Below are positions 19,070 through 28,166 of a stretch of 64,000 nt of DNA, in pieces. A program made the translations under genes and the position numbers. Source of the stretch: Leuconostoc litchii (lineage in GTDB: Bacteria > Bacillota > Bacilli > Lactobacillales > Lactobacillaceae); the NCBI RefSeq assembly GCF_008107645.1, contig NZ_SDGY01000001.1:901630-965629 (forward strand), in the 5' to 3' direction. Positions within the stretch are counted from its first letter, which is position 1. Every line of letters begins with the position of its first letter. Below the pieces are notes generated by a model. The model saw only the letters and a program-made list of their open reading frames with translations. It did not search any database and was not told the origin of the DNA.

Positions 19070-20455
19070 TCATTTAATTTTTTGATGTTTCTTTCTTGTT
19101 GTAAAAAATACAATAGTCATTATAATTAGGAATCCTAATCCAATAAAAAGTGGAACTCGAGTATCCGGATTAAACACCATAAACACAAGTGTCACAATTA
19201 ACATCAGAATCGCAAAATAATTGGTATATGGTGCAAATGGCATCTTGAAAGGATGATTTACCATTTTACTGGCATTTTCTTTTCGGAATTTAATTTGACT
19301 CCATAAAATGACAAACCAAGGCACCATTCCAGGCAATGTACTTGCTGAATATACTAATACGAAGATACTCGAGCTACCGTGCCAAAACAATGGTAATACA
19401 GCATTTAAAATAATACCTATTAAAATACCACCTGAAATAGCTAACACTGGCAGCGTAGGCACACGATGCTTGGAAAGTTTAAGGAACTTTGGTGATAGTT
19501 CTTTGCCTAGAGCTAACGTGTATAGCATACGACTAGAAGAAAAAATTCCAGAATTCAAAGCCGACATGGCCGCTGTCATCATCACAAAATTAATAATCCC
19601 GGCTGCCGCAGTGATACCAACACGTGAGAACGTCTCCACAAAAGGTGAACCAACTTGATCTAATTTATCCCACGGATAGATTGTAATAATAACAAATATA
19701 GCACCAATATAAAAAATTAATATGCGAGCAACAATCGATTTAATTGATTTAACAATAGCTACTTGTGGATTATCTGCTTCACCTGCTGTAATCCCAATAA
19801 TTTCAATTGCCTGATAAGAAGTGATTACAATCGACAAAGCGAAAAAGAAACCTTTAATACCACCAGCAAAAAATGGTCCATGCATCCACAAATTTGAAAA
19901 ACCGATTGGCTGCCAGTGATTACCAAGTCCCAATAGAATGACTAGCAAACCTAAAATAATCATAAATACAATGGTGATTACTTTAATCAGAGAAAACCAA
20001 GTTTCCATTTCACCATATGCTTTCACAGTAACTAAGTTAGCAGCGGTTAACATCGCTAAGACGACAACTCCTGTGACCCAACTAGGAATGTTAGGGAACC
20101 AGTAGTCCAAATACATACCAACAGCAATTGTTTCACTGACACCCACTGTTAACCATTGAAATACATTTGCCCAGACAGTGAGATATCCAGCTACTGGATG
20201 AATATATTTCGTTGCGTAATTAGCAAACGAACCAACTGATGGGTCTACATAAAGCATTTCTCCCAAAGCTCGCATCACTAAATATAAAACCAATCCAGCA
20301 ATAGCATAAGCTAATAGCACGGAAACACCCGTCCATTTAATTGTCGCTGCCGACCCCATGAACAAGCCTACGCCAATTGTGCCACCAAGGGCAATCATTT
20401 GCATTTGACGTGATGATAAATCTCTATTTAATTCTCTATTTTGCTTTTCAGCCAT
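19070..20455 (-). CDS. Amino-acid permease (APC family, YifK/YtnA-like)
   Basis: A 461-residue proton-coupled amino-acid importer with 12 membrane segments. The APC signature lies in SSRQMQMIALGGTIGVGLFM near the N-terminus. The pattern resembles E. coli YifK (ThrP, threonine/serine) and ProY-type permeases. I start at 20455, where GAAGGAAC precedes the ATG; the longer reading from 20491 would run into the leader terminator. A T-box riboswitch controls the gene, so it should be induced when one cognate tRNA is uncharged, and the best specifier reading is threonine. Confidence 0.85.
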   Translation of the reverse strand: MAEKQNRELNRDLSSRQMQMIALGGTIGVGLFMGSAATIKWTGVSVLLAYAIAGLVLYLVMRALGEMLYVDPSVGSFANYATKYIHPVAGYLTVWANVFQWLTVGVSETIAVGMYLDYWFPNIPSWVTGVVVLAMLTAANLVTVKAYGEMETWFSLIKVITIVFMIILGLLVILLGLGNHWQPIGFSNLWMHGPFFAGGIKGFFFALSIVITSYQAIEIIGITAGEADNPQVAIVKSIKSIVARILIFYIGAIFVIITIYPWDKLDQVGSPFVETFSRVGITAAAGIINFVMMTAAMSALNSGIFSSSRMLYTLALGKELSPKFLKLSKHRVPTLPVLAISGGILIGIILNAVLPLFWHGSSSIFVLVYSASTLPGMVPWFVILWSQIKFRKENASKMVNHPFKMPFAPYTNYFAILMLIVTLVFMVFNPDTRVPLFIGLGFLIIMTIVFFTTRKKHQKIK

Positions 20456-20482
20456 CAAAAGTTCCTTCTTTTCTATACGAAC

Positions 20483-20767
20483 AAAAAGCACCCTTAGATA
20501 TTACTATCTAAGGGTGCTTTTAAGCACGGTACCACCTCATGTATTCATTAAATAAACAACATAAACGAAGTATTAAACACTTCTTCATTTATAGAGCTGT
20601 TATTTAAACTCTGTCATCAGGATAACGACCAATGAATCCGGTCATACTTTCACTCGTGCTACTCGTATGTCACTTCTGAGGTAGTTTTCCCAATAATTGC
20701 GTGTCATTTTCACCAACCATGACATCTCTTAAACAATAACTATCGGTACTCGTCCTCATCAACGTTT
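20483..20767 (-). promoter_or_regulatory. T-box riboswitch leader of the amino-acid permease
   Basis: The T-box sequence AGGTGGTACCGTG is at 20537-20525. The terminator (AAAAGCACCCTTAGAT against its complement, 20521-20483) follows it. Stem I closes with UGAGG (20758-20754) and CCUCA (20681-20677). The specifier loop has AGUA on the 5' side and AAAACUA on the 3' side, with a distal hairpin UGUCAU...AUGACA. The triplet followed by a purine before the closing stem is ACU (20685-20683), a threonine codon. AAC (Asn) is the second choice. Confidence 0.9.
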
Positions 20768-20773
20768 TTATCA

Positions 20774-20803
20774 ATAATACACTATTTTATATCGGTTTGT
20801 AAA
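20774..20803 (-). promoter_or_regulatory. Promoter of the T-box leader
   Basis: The -35 TTTACA (20803-20798) and -10 TATTAT (20779-20774) have 18-bp spacing, just upstream of the T-box stem I. Confidence 0.65.
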
Positions 20804-20837
20804 GTACATTTTTAAAACATCATATTCTTTTTAAAAA

Positions 20838-20873
20838 CAAAAAAAGAATCGTTCTCAATAGAACGATTCTTTA
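20838..20873 (-). terminator. Terminator of the tRNA-Lys gene
   Basis: The stem AAAGAATCGTTCT/AGAACGATTCTTT is followed by a T-run in the minus sense, 37 bases past the tRNA. Confidence 0.9.
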
Positions 20874-20909
20874 ATGGATTATCCCAAAGGTCGCCAACTT
20901 TTACGTCAG

Positions 20910-20983
20910 TGCTCCCGCTCGGATTCGAACCGAGGACCTTGGGATTAAAAATCCCCTACTCTAACCAACTGAGTTACAGGAGC
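20910..20983 (-). tRNA. tRNA-Lys (anticodon TTT)
   Basis: The 74-nt cloverleaf has acceptor arms GCTCCTG/CGGGAGC, discriminator A, D stem ACTC/GAGT, a T arm CTCGG/CCGAG with TTCGAAT, and a 7-base anticodon loop TTTTTAA with anticodon TTT at 20949-20947. CCA is not encoded. The first anticodon-stem pair (27-43) is G opposite A, leaving four good pairs. A promoter with TTGCTT and TATTAT at 17-bp spacing lies upstream, so the gene is transcribed alone. Confidence 0.93.
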
Positions 20984-21142
20984 ATTTCTTATGCCTTAGC
21001 ACATTTATATATAATACAGACTTTCATTCAAAAAAGCAACCCTTTTTTTGAATTTAAATTATTTTTTTTTACAATTATCTAAAACAGTAGTAAAAATGCC
21101 TATTTATAAGCATTTTATGCTATAACTTTTTTTGTAACATAA

Positions 21143-21170
21143 CAAAAAAACTATCACGAAGGATAGTTTT
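21143..21170 (-). terminator. Terminator of rpoE
   Basis: The short stem AAAACTATCC/GGATAGTTTT is followed by a long T-run in the minus sense, about 10 bases past the stop. Confidence 0.85.
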
Positions 21171-21179
21171 CATTCTAAA

Positions 21180-21761
21180 TTACTTTTCTTGATCACCATC
21201 ACTAAGATCATCAAGATCATCGCCACCAGATAATTCTGTCATATTGGCATCGATTGATTCATCATCTGACAAATCGATATCATTACTCTCGTCATCATCT
21301 TCAACTTCGACCTCATCATCATCGGTTTCGGCATCATCAGCAGCAACTGTACCGAAATCTTCATCTTCAGGATCGTCGTCATTATAATCAATAACATCGT
21401 CATCGGAAGCATTATCGGCAAATACATTAACTTTTTTCTTGGATGACTTCTTGCGCTTTGGCGCGTCGTCTTCGTCGTCCAATTCATGAATTGATTCGTC
21501 AATAGCATCAACTGGATACCATGCACGTAATGCCCACTCATTATTACCAAGTGAAATAAACGAACCATCAGTGTTTAAGTCAGTGTAAAATTGTGACAGA
21601 CGCGGCTTGAATGCTTCCGCATCAACTCCCAAAAATTCTTGTATTTCTTGGACTAATAAACTGAAAGGCATTGTTTCTTTATGCTCTGTCAAAATGGCCG
21701 TTGCAATTTCAACTAATGCATATTCTTCTTTAGGGTGATTCCCTAATGTTGTAAGTGACAT
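21180..21761 (-). CDS. rpoE: RNA polymerase delta subunit
   Basis: Firmicute-specific subunit that speeds RNA polymerase recycling and affects promoter choice. The 193-residue protein has a globular N-terminal HARE-type domain (about residues 10-95, with YALVEIATAIL and NEWALRAWYPVDAID). The long, extremely acidic tail of D and E runs is expected to be disordered and to mimic nucleic acid. A short lysine block (KRKKSSKKK) separates the two parts, as in Bacillus delta. It is unrelated to the proteobacterial sigma factor of the same name. Confidence 0.95.
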   Translation of the reverse strand: MSLTTLGNHPKEEYALVEIATAILTEHKETMPFSLLVQEIQEFLGVDAEAFKPRLSQFYTDLNTDGSFISLGNNEWALRAWYPVDAIDESIHELDDEDDAPKRKKSSKKKVNVFADNASDDDVIDYNDDDPEDEDFGTVAADDAETDDDEVEVEDDDESNDIDLSDDESIDANMTELSGGDDLDDLSDGDQEK

Positions 21762-21789
21762 GTTTTACGTCCTTTCGCGGGGTTTCTAA

Positions 21790-22236
21790 CTAATCTATCA
21801 TACTAGATTCGGGTGTGAATTGCAACCTAACTTCATACTGCCCAATCACTTGTTGATTTGCATACAATATATAATCAATAGCTACTTCACCGTATAATTT
21901 TTTCAAATCAAAATCTGTTGCTAACAAAGTAGTCAATGTTTCTAACTGCATTTGCCCTGTTGGTGTTTGATAAAGTGCGGGAATACGTTCTGATTTAACA
22001 AAAGAAAATTTTGTAATAATATCACCTGACCGATTCATACGAATTTGGCCGTCGCTAAATTTGAACATAATTTGTGTCTTTTGGTCTTCAATAACTTCCG
22101 TATATCTCAAATAAAGTGCATTATTTTTTAAGAATAGTTTCCCTGTTGTTTGAAAATCAAACCTTTCAATTTCATTTTCTTGACGAATTTTCGTTTTTAA
22201 ATGAATTTCAACATCATTTTGTTCTAAAATTGCCAT
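21790..22236 (-). CDS. DUF1934 family protein (YwiB-like)
   Basis: A 148-residue cytoplasmic protein with a beta-rich, lipocalin-like profile and no membrane segment. It matches the DUF1934/YwiB family in length and in motifs such as the N-terminal VEIHLKTKIRQ and the TGQMQLET stretch. The function of the family is unknown. It lies 28 bases upstream of rpoE on the same strand and may share its transcript. It is divergent from the HD-domain gene. Confidence 0.75.
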   Translation of the reverse strand: MAILEQNDVEIHLKTKIRQENEIERFDFQTTGKLFLKNNALYLRYTEVIEDQKTQIMFKFSDGQIRMNRSGDIITKFSFVKSERIPALYQTPTGQMQLETLTTLLATDFDLKKLYGEVAIDYILYANQQVIGQYEVRLQFTPESSMID

Positions 22237-22297
22237 AATTCACCCCTATTTTAATCTAAAATCTATTATAATATAAGAAACAGCAAAAGGGATTAGT

Positions 22298-23644
22298 ATG
22301 TTAGAAGAAAAATTAATTAAAGAAAAAGTACTACGTGATCCAATTCATAACTTTATACATATCGACGATCCAATTATTTTAGATTTAATCAATACCCCAG
22401 AATTCCAAAGACTGCGCCGGATTAAGCAATTAGGAATCGCTAGCTCAGTATTTCATGGTGCTGAACATTCAAGATTTGGACACTCAGTCGGCGTCTATGA
22501 ACTCGCCCGACGTATTACCGAACGCTTTGGACACTATTATAGTGATATTTGGGACCCGAAAGAGCGCTTAGTGACGCTGGTGGCAGCCCTTCTCCATGAT
22601 ATCGGCCATGGCGCCTTTTCACATACATTTGAGCATTTATTTCACACAGACCATGAAGCAATGACACGGGAAATCATCATGGGTAATACGGAAATTCATA
22701 GCGTTCTATCTCAAGTATCCCCAGATTTCCCAAACCAAGTTGCTAGTGTCATTGCTAAGACTTATGACAATCCTCAAGTAGTACAACTGATTTCTAGCCA
22801 AATTGATGTGGATCGTATGGATTATTTGTTGCGTGATGCCTATTTCACTGGGACAAAATATGGTGAGTTTGATATTGATCGCATTTTACGCACGATGCAA
22901 CCAACTGCAAATGGTATTGCCTTTGATATTGCAGGCATGCATGCAGTGGAGGATTACATTGTTTCTCGCTATCAAATGTACTGGCAAGTTTATTTTCATC
23001 CTGTATCACGTGGTATGGAGGTCTTGCTGGAGCATTTGTTACAACGTGTACAAGAATTATATCGTTCAAGCGCCACAAATGAATCAATTGATAATAATTT
23101 TGTTGGCCCCTTATTAGCTCCTCTATTTACCAACAAAGCATTAACATTATCAGACTACTTGAAATTAGATGACAATGTATTTATGACATATATTAATATC
23201 TGGCAATCACACCCAGATCCCATTTTATCTGATTTATCACAACGGTTCATGGGCCGTCGCCCTCTGAAATCAATGGAAATTACAAATGAAACTGCACCTT
23301 TATTAGACGAGCTTAAGGTACTTGTTAATAACGCTGGCTTTAATGCTGATTTTTATACCGCTCAAAATAGAGCATATGATTTACCTTACGATGATTACAA
23401 ACCCAATGTTGCTAAACCACGTACCCAAATCGATTTCTTATTAGCCGATGGCTCACATCGGGAATTAGCAGATATCTCAACGTTAGTCGCAGCTATCAAA
23501 GGAAAGGCATCCATCGATCAACGGTTCTTTTTTCCAAAAGAAATGCTCAGTATTGAGCCCGACGAGCTGTTTGCCGATACATTTAAACAATTTCGTAGCT
23601 TTATTCGTAATAATTCTTTAACAACACCTAATCCAGAATCATAA
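22298..23644 (+). CDS. HD-domain phosphohydrolase (YwfO-like dNTPase family)
   Basis: A 448-residue metal-dependent phosphohydrolase. The HD superfamily residues are visible: the first histidine in EHSRFGHSVGVYELARR, the HD pair in LLHDIGHGAFSHTFEH, and a later aspartate in SQIDVDRMDYLLRDA. The whole matches the dGTPase-like group that includes Enterococcus EF1143 and Bacillus YwfO, which hydrolyse dNTPs. A TATAAT box and AAAGGGAT precede the ATG. It is followed by treR with no terminator between. Confidence 0.88.
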   Translation: MLEEKLIKEKVLRDPIHNFIHIDDPIILDLINTPEFQRLRRIKQLGIASSVFHGAEHSRFGHSVGVYELARRITERFGHYYSDIWDPKERLVTLVAALLHDIGHGAFSHTFEHLFHTDHEAMTREIIMGNTEIHSVLSQVSPDFPNQVASVIAKTYDNPQVVQLISSQIDVDRMDYLLRDAYFTGTKYGEFDIDRILRTMQPTANGIAFDIAGMHAVEDYIVSRYQMYWQVYFHPVSRGMEVLLEHLLQRVQELYRSSATNESIDNNFVGPLLAPLFTNKALTLSDYLKLDDNVFMTYINIWQSHPDPILSDLSQRFMGRRPLKSMEITNETAPLLDELKVLVNNAGFNADFYTAQNRAYDLPYDDYKPNVAKPRTQIDFLLADGSHRELADISTLVAAIKGKASIDQRFFFPKEMLSIEPDELFADTFKQFRSFIRNNSLTTPNPES

Positions 23645-23685
23645 TAATGGCTATCTAATGCACATCATACCAATAAAGGTCTATC

Positions 23686-24408
23686 ATGATCCCACTATAT
23701 TTTAAGATATATCAGCAAGTCAAAGATGATATCAGTAATAACGTTTACCCGGCTAATTCATTTTTACCCAGTGAAAATGAATTAGTAGCTCAATTTCATA
23801 CATCACGGGATACTATTCGAAAGGCACTTGCCAAATTGGACGAAGAAGGGTTAATTCAAAAAAGGCGTGGTAAAGGTTCGCAAGTCATCTCTCATCAATT
23901 GAGGCATTTTCCCATTAGCGGTTTGACGAGCTTTCATGAACTGAAACAATTACAAAAGTTTCAAGTAGTAACCGAAGTTCCTATTTTTGAGAGAATTACT
24001 GTCACGACAGGTACAAAAAATATTACCTTATTTCCTGTGGGCACACCTTTGTTCCATATTGTTCGTGTACGAATTATTGATGGTATTCACAGCGTTATTG
24101 ATGAAGACTATATTCGCTCCGATGTCATTTCCAACCTTACAAAGGATATCGCACAACATTCTATTTATGAATATATTGAAAAATCATTAAATCTATCTGT
24201 TGCTTACGCTGAAAAAACCATCACTGCTCAGTTAATCACCAATCGAGATCGTGAATTACTGGTAGGTTTACCTGAAGAAGAAAATCGACTGATTCAAGTA
24301 GAAAGCCAAGGATATCTTGCTGACACAACTTACTTTCAGCACACTATTGCACGTCACCGGCCTGATCAATTTCAATTCGATGAATTTGCTAGAAGACAAA
24401 CAACTTAA
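23686..24408 (+). CDS. treR: Trehalose operon repressor TreR (GntR family)
   Basis: A 240-residue regulator. The N-terminal GntR winged helix (FLPSENELVAQFHTSRDTIRKALAKLDEEGLI) is followed by a UTRA effector domain, which in the TreR group binds trehalose 6-phosphate. It lies convergent to the trehalose operon and shares a terminator with treC. A palindrome near the operon start (28141-28156) is the probable operator. An AAAGG site precedes the ATG. Confidence 0.92.
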   Translation: MIPLYFKIYQQVKDDISNNVYPANSFLPSENELVAQFHTSRDTIRKALAKLDEEGLIQKRRGKGSQVISHQLRHFPISGLTSFHELKQLQKFQVVTEVPIFERITVTTGTKNITLFPVGTPLFHIVRVRIIDGIHSVIDEDYIRSDVISNLTKDIAQHSIYEYIEKSLNLSVAYAEKTITAQLITNRDRELLVGLPEEENRLIQVESQGYLADTTYFQHTIARHRPDQFQFDEFARRQTT

Positions 24409-24448
24409 AAAGTGAAATCAACTATTAAAAGATTGATTTCACTTTTTT
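24409..24448. terminator. Bidirectional terminator between treR and treC
   Basis: The arms AAAAGTGAAATCAA and TTGATTTCACTTTT pair around a short loop between two convergent genes. Confidence 0.9.
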
Positions 24449-24450
24449 AT

Positions 24451-26100
24451 TCAATATTGAATTGCAAAACTTTCATACGGCCGCAAGGTCATCTCTCTTG
24501 ATATCTTAAAATCTGAATAACTAGACACTAATAGTTGCCCTGTTTGAATCGCATCATTTGCAAGGTTAATTTGCACTGGTTCTTCGCCAAAATGTGTGAC
24601 AACCAAAATCCGATTATGTTTTAATCTTCGTTCAAAGGCTATTATTTCTGGTATAGTTTCATACTTTGGCGTGTAATCACCATCAGAGATTATGCTATTT
24701 ACTTGACGTAATCGAATTAATTTTTGATAAAATGCATACAAGCTGTCTGCAGAAATTTTATCTTGCGCAACATTAATAACATTATAATTACTGTTTCTAA
24801 GCCACGGCTGATGTGTGGAAAAACCGGCGTATTTTTTATTGTCCCATTGCATTGGTACACGTGAATTATCACGCGATTTAGTTTGAACAATACCAAAAGC
24901 CTCTTGTTCTTTCAGTCCCTGATTCAATAGCATTTGATAGGCATTTTTACTCTCTACATCAACATAGTCTGCCATACTTTGGTACTTAGGATCTAACATT
25001 CCAATTTCTTCACCCATATAAATATACGGTGTTCCCCTATTTAAGTGAACAAGAATGGCTAGCATTTTCGCTCCAACACAATAATATTTCGGCGAATTAA
25101 CAAATCGATTAATGGCACGAGGCTGATCATGATTATTCCAGAACCACGCTGGCCATCCTTTCTCAGCCATTAACCCTTGACTCCATTCATGCCAAATATG
25201 TCGTAGTGATTCAAAGTCATAAGGAACTTTTGTCCATTTATTACCTTGCTCATAGTCTACCTTTAAATGATGAAAATTGAAGCCCATACTTAGTGCATTA
25301 TTAGCAGGGTTTGTATAATTCGCAGTGTTTTTAATTGTAGTAGAGCTCAACTCACCAACAGTGATTACATCTGGATAGTTTCCAAATGTTGCTGCATTCA
25401 TCTTCTGAATATAATCTTTCACAATTGGCGTGTCTGTATATAAGTATTTTCCCCCATTATCTGTCTCATCATCAACCAAAACTTTAGCTTTTCCAATAAC
25501 ATTAATCACATCAAATCTGAAACCACGTACTCCTTTCGCTAACCAAAAGTTTAAAATATTGTAGAGTTCATGACGCACCGATGGATTATGCCAATTCAAG
25601 TCAGCTTGTGTTGGATCATACAAATGAAGATAGGCTAGGTTAGTGTCTCCAAACTTTGACCATGCCGAACCGCCAAATTTTGATACCCAATTTGTTGGTT
25701 CTCGACCATCTTCAAGATAGGGCCTTAAGTAATAGTAATCCTGATACTTCGAGTCTCCTTCTAACGCTTTTTGAAACCAAGCATGCGCTGTTGAAGTATG
25801 ATTAAATACCATATCCAGCATAATACCCATATGATACTTTTTTGCTTCAGCGACCAATTCTTCAAAATCCGACATTGTCCCAAATAATGGATCAATTGCA
25901 GTGTAATCACTTATATCGTAACCATTGTCATTTTGAGGGGATGGAAAGATCGGATTCAGCCAAATCATCGTAACTCCTAACCCTGCTAAATAAGGTAATC
26001 TTTCGATAATACCGGGTAAATCACCAACACCATCCCCATTACTATCTTGAAACGATTTGGGATAAACCTGATAAACAACGTGTTTGCCTAATTTTGTCAT
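24451..26100 (-). CDS. treC: Alpha,alpha-phosphotrehalase
   Basis: GH13 enzyme that splits trehalose 6-phosphate into glucose and glucose 6-phosphate in the cytoplasm. The 549-residue protein has the (beta/alpha)8 barrel with the nucleophile in GFRFDVINVIGK, the acid/base glutamate in VITVGELSSTT, and the third acidic residue in NNHDQPR. The opening VVYQVYPKSFQDSNGDGVGDLPGI is typical. It is the last gene of the operon after EIIA and EIIBC, which settles the substrate over oligo-1,6-glucosidase. Confidence 0.93.
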   Translation of the reverse strand: MTKLGKHVVYQVYPKSFQDSNGDGVGDLPGIIERLPYLAGLGVTMIWLNPIFPSPQNDNGYDISDYTAIDPLFGTMSDFEELVAEAKKYHMGIMLDMVFNHTSTAHAWFQKALEGDSKYQDYYYLRPYLEDGREPTNWVSKFGGSAWSKFGDTNLAYLHLYDPTQADLNWHNPSVRHELYNILNFWLAKGVRGFRFDVINVIGKAKVLVDDETDNGGKYLYTDTPIVKDYIQKMNAATFGNYPDVITVGELSSTTIKNTANYTNPANNALSMGFNFHHLKVDYEQGNKWTKVPYDFESLRHIWHEWSQGLMAEKGWPAWFWNNHDQPRAINRFVNSPKYYCVGAKMLAILVHLNRGTPYIYMGEEIGMLDPKYQSMADYVDVESKNAYQMLLNQGLKEQEAFGIVQTKSRDNSRVPMQWDNKKYAGFSTHQPWLRNSNYNVINVAQDKISADSLYAFYQKLIRLRQVNSIISDGDYTPKYETIPEIIAFERRLKHNRILVVTHFGEEPVQINLANDAIQTGQLLVSSYSDFKISREMTLRPYESFAIQY

Positions 26101-26115
26101 AGTATTGTAAACCCC

Positions 26116-27630
26116 TCACTTTGAAGTTGCATCTTTAAAGACATTCTTTTTTTCAACTTGTTTTACGCCTTTTGCTACATCACTGTCCTTAAACCCCCAT
26201 AGATAAACCGCTATAAATGAAACCGCAATTGTAGCCGCCGAGGCAATCAAGAAAATTAGCAAGTTATTAGGATTATCTTTTGGCGAAGCGAAGGATGGAA
26301 AGCCTATTAATGAACCAGTAAAACCATACATATGAAGATTGAATAGTCCAGCAATTAAGCCACCTGTGGCACCACCTAAGTTAGCCATCCAGAAAACTCG
26401 TCCGTACTTCAGGTTAATACCATACATCGCAGGCTCAGTAATTCCAGCAAAAGCTGACAACGCACCAGCACCAGCTAATCCCTTCAAATTAGCAATTTTT
26501 GTTTTTGCAAAAACAGCTAATGCACCAGCACCTTGTGCAATCATCGTAAAGTTAACCAAAGCATTGAGCTGTGACTGGCCTGTCTGCGCGATTTCATTGG
26601 CGATAAGAGGAACAACCATCCAATGCAATCCAAAGATAACCAAAACTTGATACAAACCACCAATAATCAAACCAGATAGTGCATAATTAAAGTTTAACAG
26701 AGCATTAATGGCAACAGATATACCAGATGAAATCATTGTAATCGCAGGTCCCATAATAACCAACACAACCGAGCCAACGATAAAAATAGTGATTAGTGGT
26801 TGAAAGATCGATCGAATAGAAACTGGCAAATGATCTTTTAGCCAATTTCCAATAGGACGTGCTAACCATGCTGCAAAAATAATTGGGAAAATTGAATAAG
26901 CATAGTTAGGAATTGTAATTGGTAAACCAAAGAAATGGGCATTGATTGGCATACCTAACAAAACGCCTGATGCCTTTACAGCGGATAGACCAATCATTTC
27001 TGGTTTAACTAGTAAGGCACCAATTGCTGCTACTACCAATGGATCAGATTTTAGTTGTTGCGCAGCGGTAAAACCAACCAGTACTGGCAAAAAGTAAAAT
27101 GGTGCCATAGCCATTGACTGGATAATCGTAAATGTATCTGATTTTGTACTAATTAAGCCCAATAAGTTTGGATCTGAAAGTAACGTCAAAAATCCATTCA
27201 ACATACCACCGGCTGCTAATAATCCAATCACTGGAATCATTGAACCAGTGATTGTACCAATCAACGTTTGAAAGGCATTTTTAAACCAATCAAGCGCATT
27301 TTTAGGTCTTTGTTCTTTGGCCTTTGTCGCCTCTACTGCAGCATTAGTTGCTTCGTTATCAACCACACTTGAACCTAATCGATCCACAACTTTATCGTAT
27401 ACATCAGCTACAGCAGGCCCAATCACTACTTGATATTGTCCTAAAGCACTATTATAAACAGCACCAGCTACACCAGGTACCTTAGACATTTCGTCTGTGT
27501 GTGCTTTAGTTTCATCATGTAAATAGAAGCGTAATCGTGTAATACAATGTATCACCTTTTCGACGTTGTCCTTGCCACCAATATTTTTGATGATAGCTTG
27601 AGCCATGTCGTCATAATTTTCTTTAACCAT
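26116..27630 (-). CDS. treB: Trehalose-specific PTS enzyme IIBC
   Basis: Imports trehalose and phosphorylates it to trehalose 6-phosphate. The 504-residue protein starts with the EIIB domain, whose phosphorylated Cys29 lies in VIHCITRLRF. A linker and the EIIC domain of about ten membrane segments follow, with the GITEPAMYGI motif. It lacks a fused EIIA, which the separate gene next to it supplies. The three genes are 2 and 15 bases apart and surely form one operon. Confidence 0.93.
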   Translation of the reverse strand: MVKENYDDMAQAIIKNIGGKDNVEKVIHCITRLRFYLHDETKAHTDEMSKVPGVAGAVYNSALGQYQVVIGPAVADVYDKVVDRLGSSVVDNEATNAAVEATKAKEQRPKNALDWFKNAFQTLIGTITGSMIPVIGLLAAGGMLNGFLTLLSDPNLLGLISTKSDTFTIIQSMAMAPFYFLPVLVGFTAAQQLKSDPLVVAAIGALLVKPEMIGLSAVKASGVLLGMPINAHFFGLPITIPNYAYSIFPIIFAAWLARPIGNWLKDHLPVSIRSIFQPLITIFIVGSVVLVIMGPAITMISSGISVAINALLNFNYALSGLIIGGLYQVLVIFGLHWMVVPLIANEIAQTGQSQLNALVNFTMIAQGAGALAVFAKTKIANLKGLAGAGALSAFAGITEPAMYGINLKYGRVFWMANLGGATGGLIAGLFNLHMYGFTGSLIGFPSFASPKDNPNNLLIFLIASAATIAVSFIAVYLWGFKDSDVAKGVKQVEKKNVFKDATSK

Positions 27631-27632
27631 AA

Positions 27633-28118
27633 TTAATTTCTCCTCGCTGTAGCATTACCTAGTTGCTGACCTGCTACTGCTGGTCCATAATGTACCGTTA
27701 TCGATTCAAGTTTGTCTGCTGTATTAGTAATTAATACCATGGTGGTTTTTGCAAGCTTTGCATCCTCAACTTGTGACCAATCTACAATAACCAGTTCATC
27801 TCCAGCTTCTACAATGTCGCCAACTTTAACTTTTGTTCTAAATGGTTCTCCACTCAAAGAAACAGTATCAATACCTATATGCAAGAGTAATTCTAAACCG
27901 TCAAAACGCTTTAACCCAACTGCATGTCCTTGAATCATGGTAATTTCTCCTGATACTGGTGCGACAATTTGTGAGGCTTTGGGCTCAACTGCATAGCCAT
28001 CACCCATCATTTTTTGGGCAAAAACTGGATCAGATACCTTGTCCAAAGGTATAACTTCTCCGGTTACCGGTGAATAGACGTTTACATCTTCGCTTATTTT
28101 TTTTCCAAATCCAAACAT
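27633..28118 (-). CDS. PTS glucose-type enzyme IIA
   Basis: Phosphoryl carrier of 161 residues between HPr and the trehalose EIIB. The active histidine is His80 in LELLLHIGIDTV, and the partner histidine is His65 in QGHAVGLK. The fold signature SPVTGEVIPL is at the N-terminus. It is the first gene of the trehalose operon and so probably serves EIIBC. As a free Crr-type protein it may also phosphorylate other EIIBs and take part in inducer exclusion. An AAAGGAG site precedes the ATG. Confidence 0.93.
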   Translation of the reverse strand: MFGFGKKISEDVNVYSPVTGEVIPLDKVSDPVFAQKMMGDGYAVEPKASQIVAPVSGEITMIQGHAVGLKRFDGLELLLHIGIDTVSLSGEPFRTKVKVGDIVEAGDELVIVDWSQVEDAKLAKTTMVLITNTADKLESITVHYGPAVAGQQLGNATARRN

Positions 28119-28140
28119 AGCATTCTCCTTTAAGCTTCCA

Positions 28141-28156
28141 ACTTGTACGTACTAGT
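28141..28156 (-). promoter_or_regulatory. Likely TreR operator
   Basis: The near-perfect palindrome ACTTGTACGTACTAGT lies just downstream of the predicted start site of the tre operon. Its core resembles the TTGTATATACAA-type TreR sites of Bacillus. Assignment to TreR is inferred from context. Confidence 0.65.
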
Positions 28157-28166
28157 TACTAAGTCA

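Noticed and set aside
20456-20491. Longer N-terminus for the amino-acid permease
   Set aside because: The extra codons lie in the T-box terminator and its T-run; the ribosome site GAAGGAAC supports the ATG at 20455.
20683-20687. Tyrosine (UAC) as the T-box specifier
   Set aside because: UAC would use a base of the closing stem CCUCA and is followed by a pyrimidine, unlike known specifiers; ACU fits better.
21239-21568. 109-residue frame rich in methionine inside rpoE
   Set aside because: It is a shifted frame of the acidic GAT/GAA repeat region of rpoE; it has no ribosome site and no sensible protein composition.
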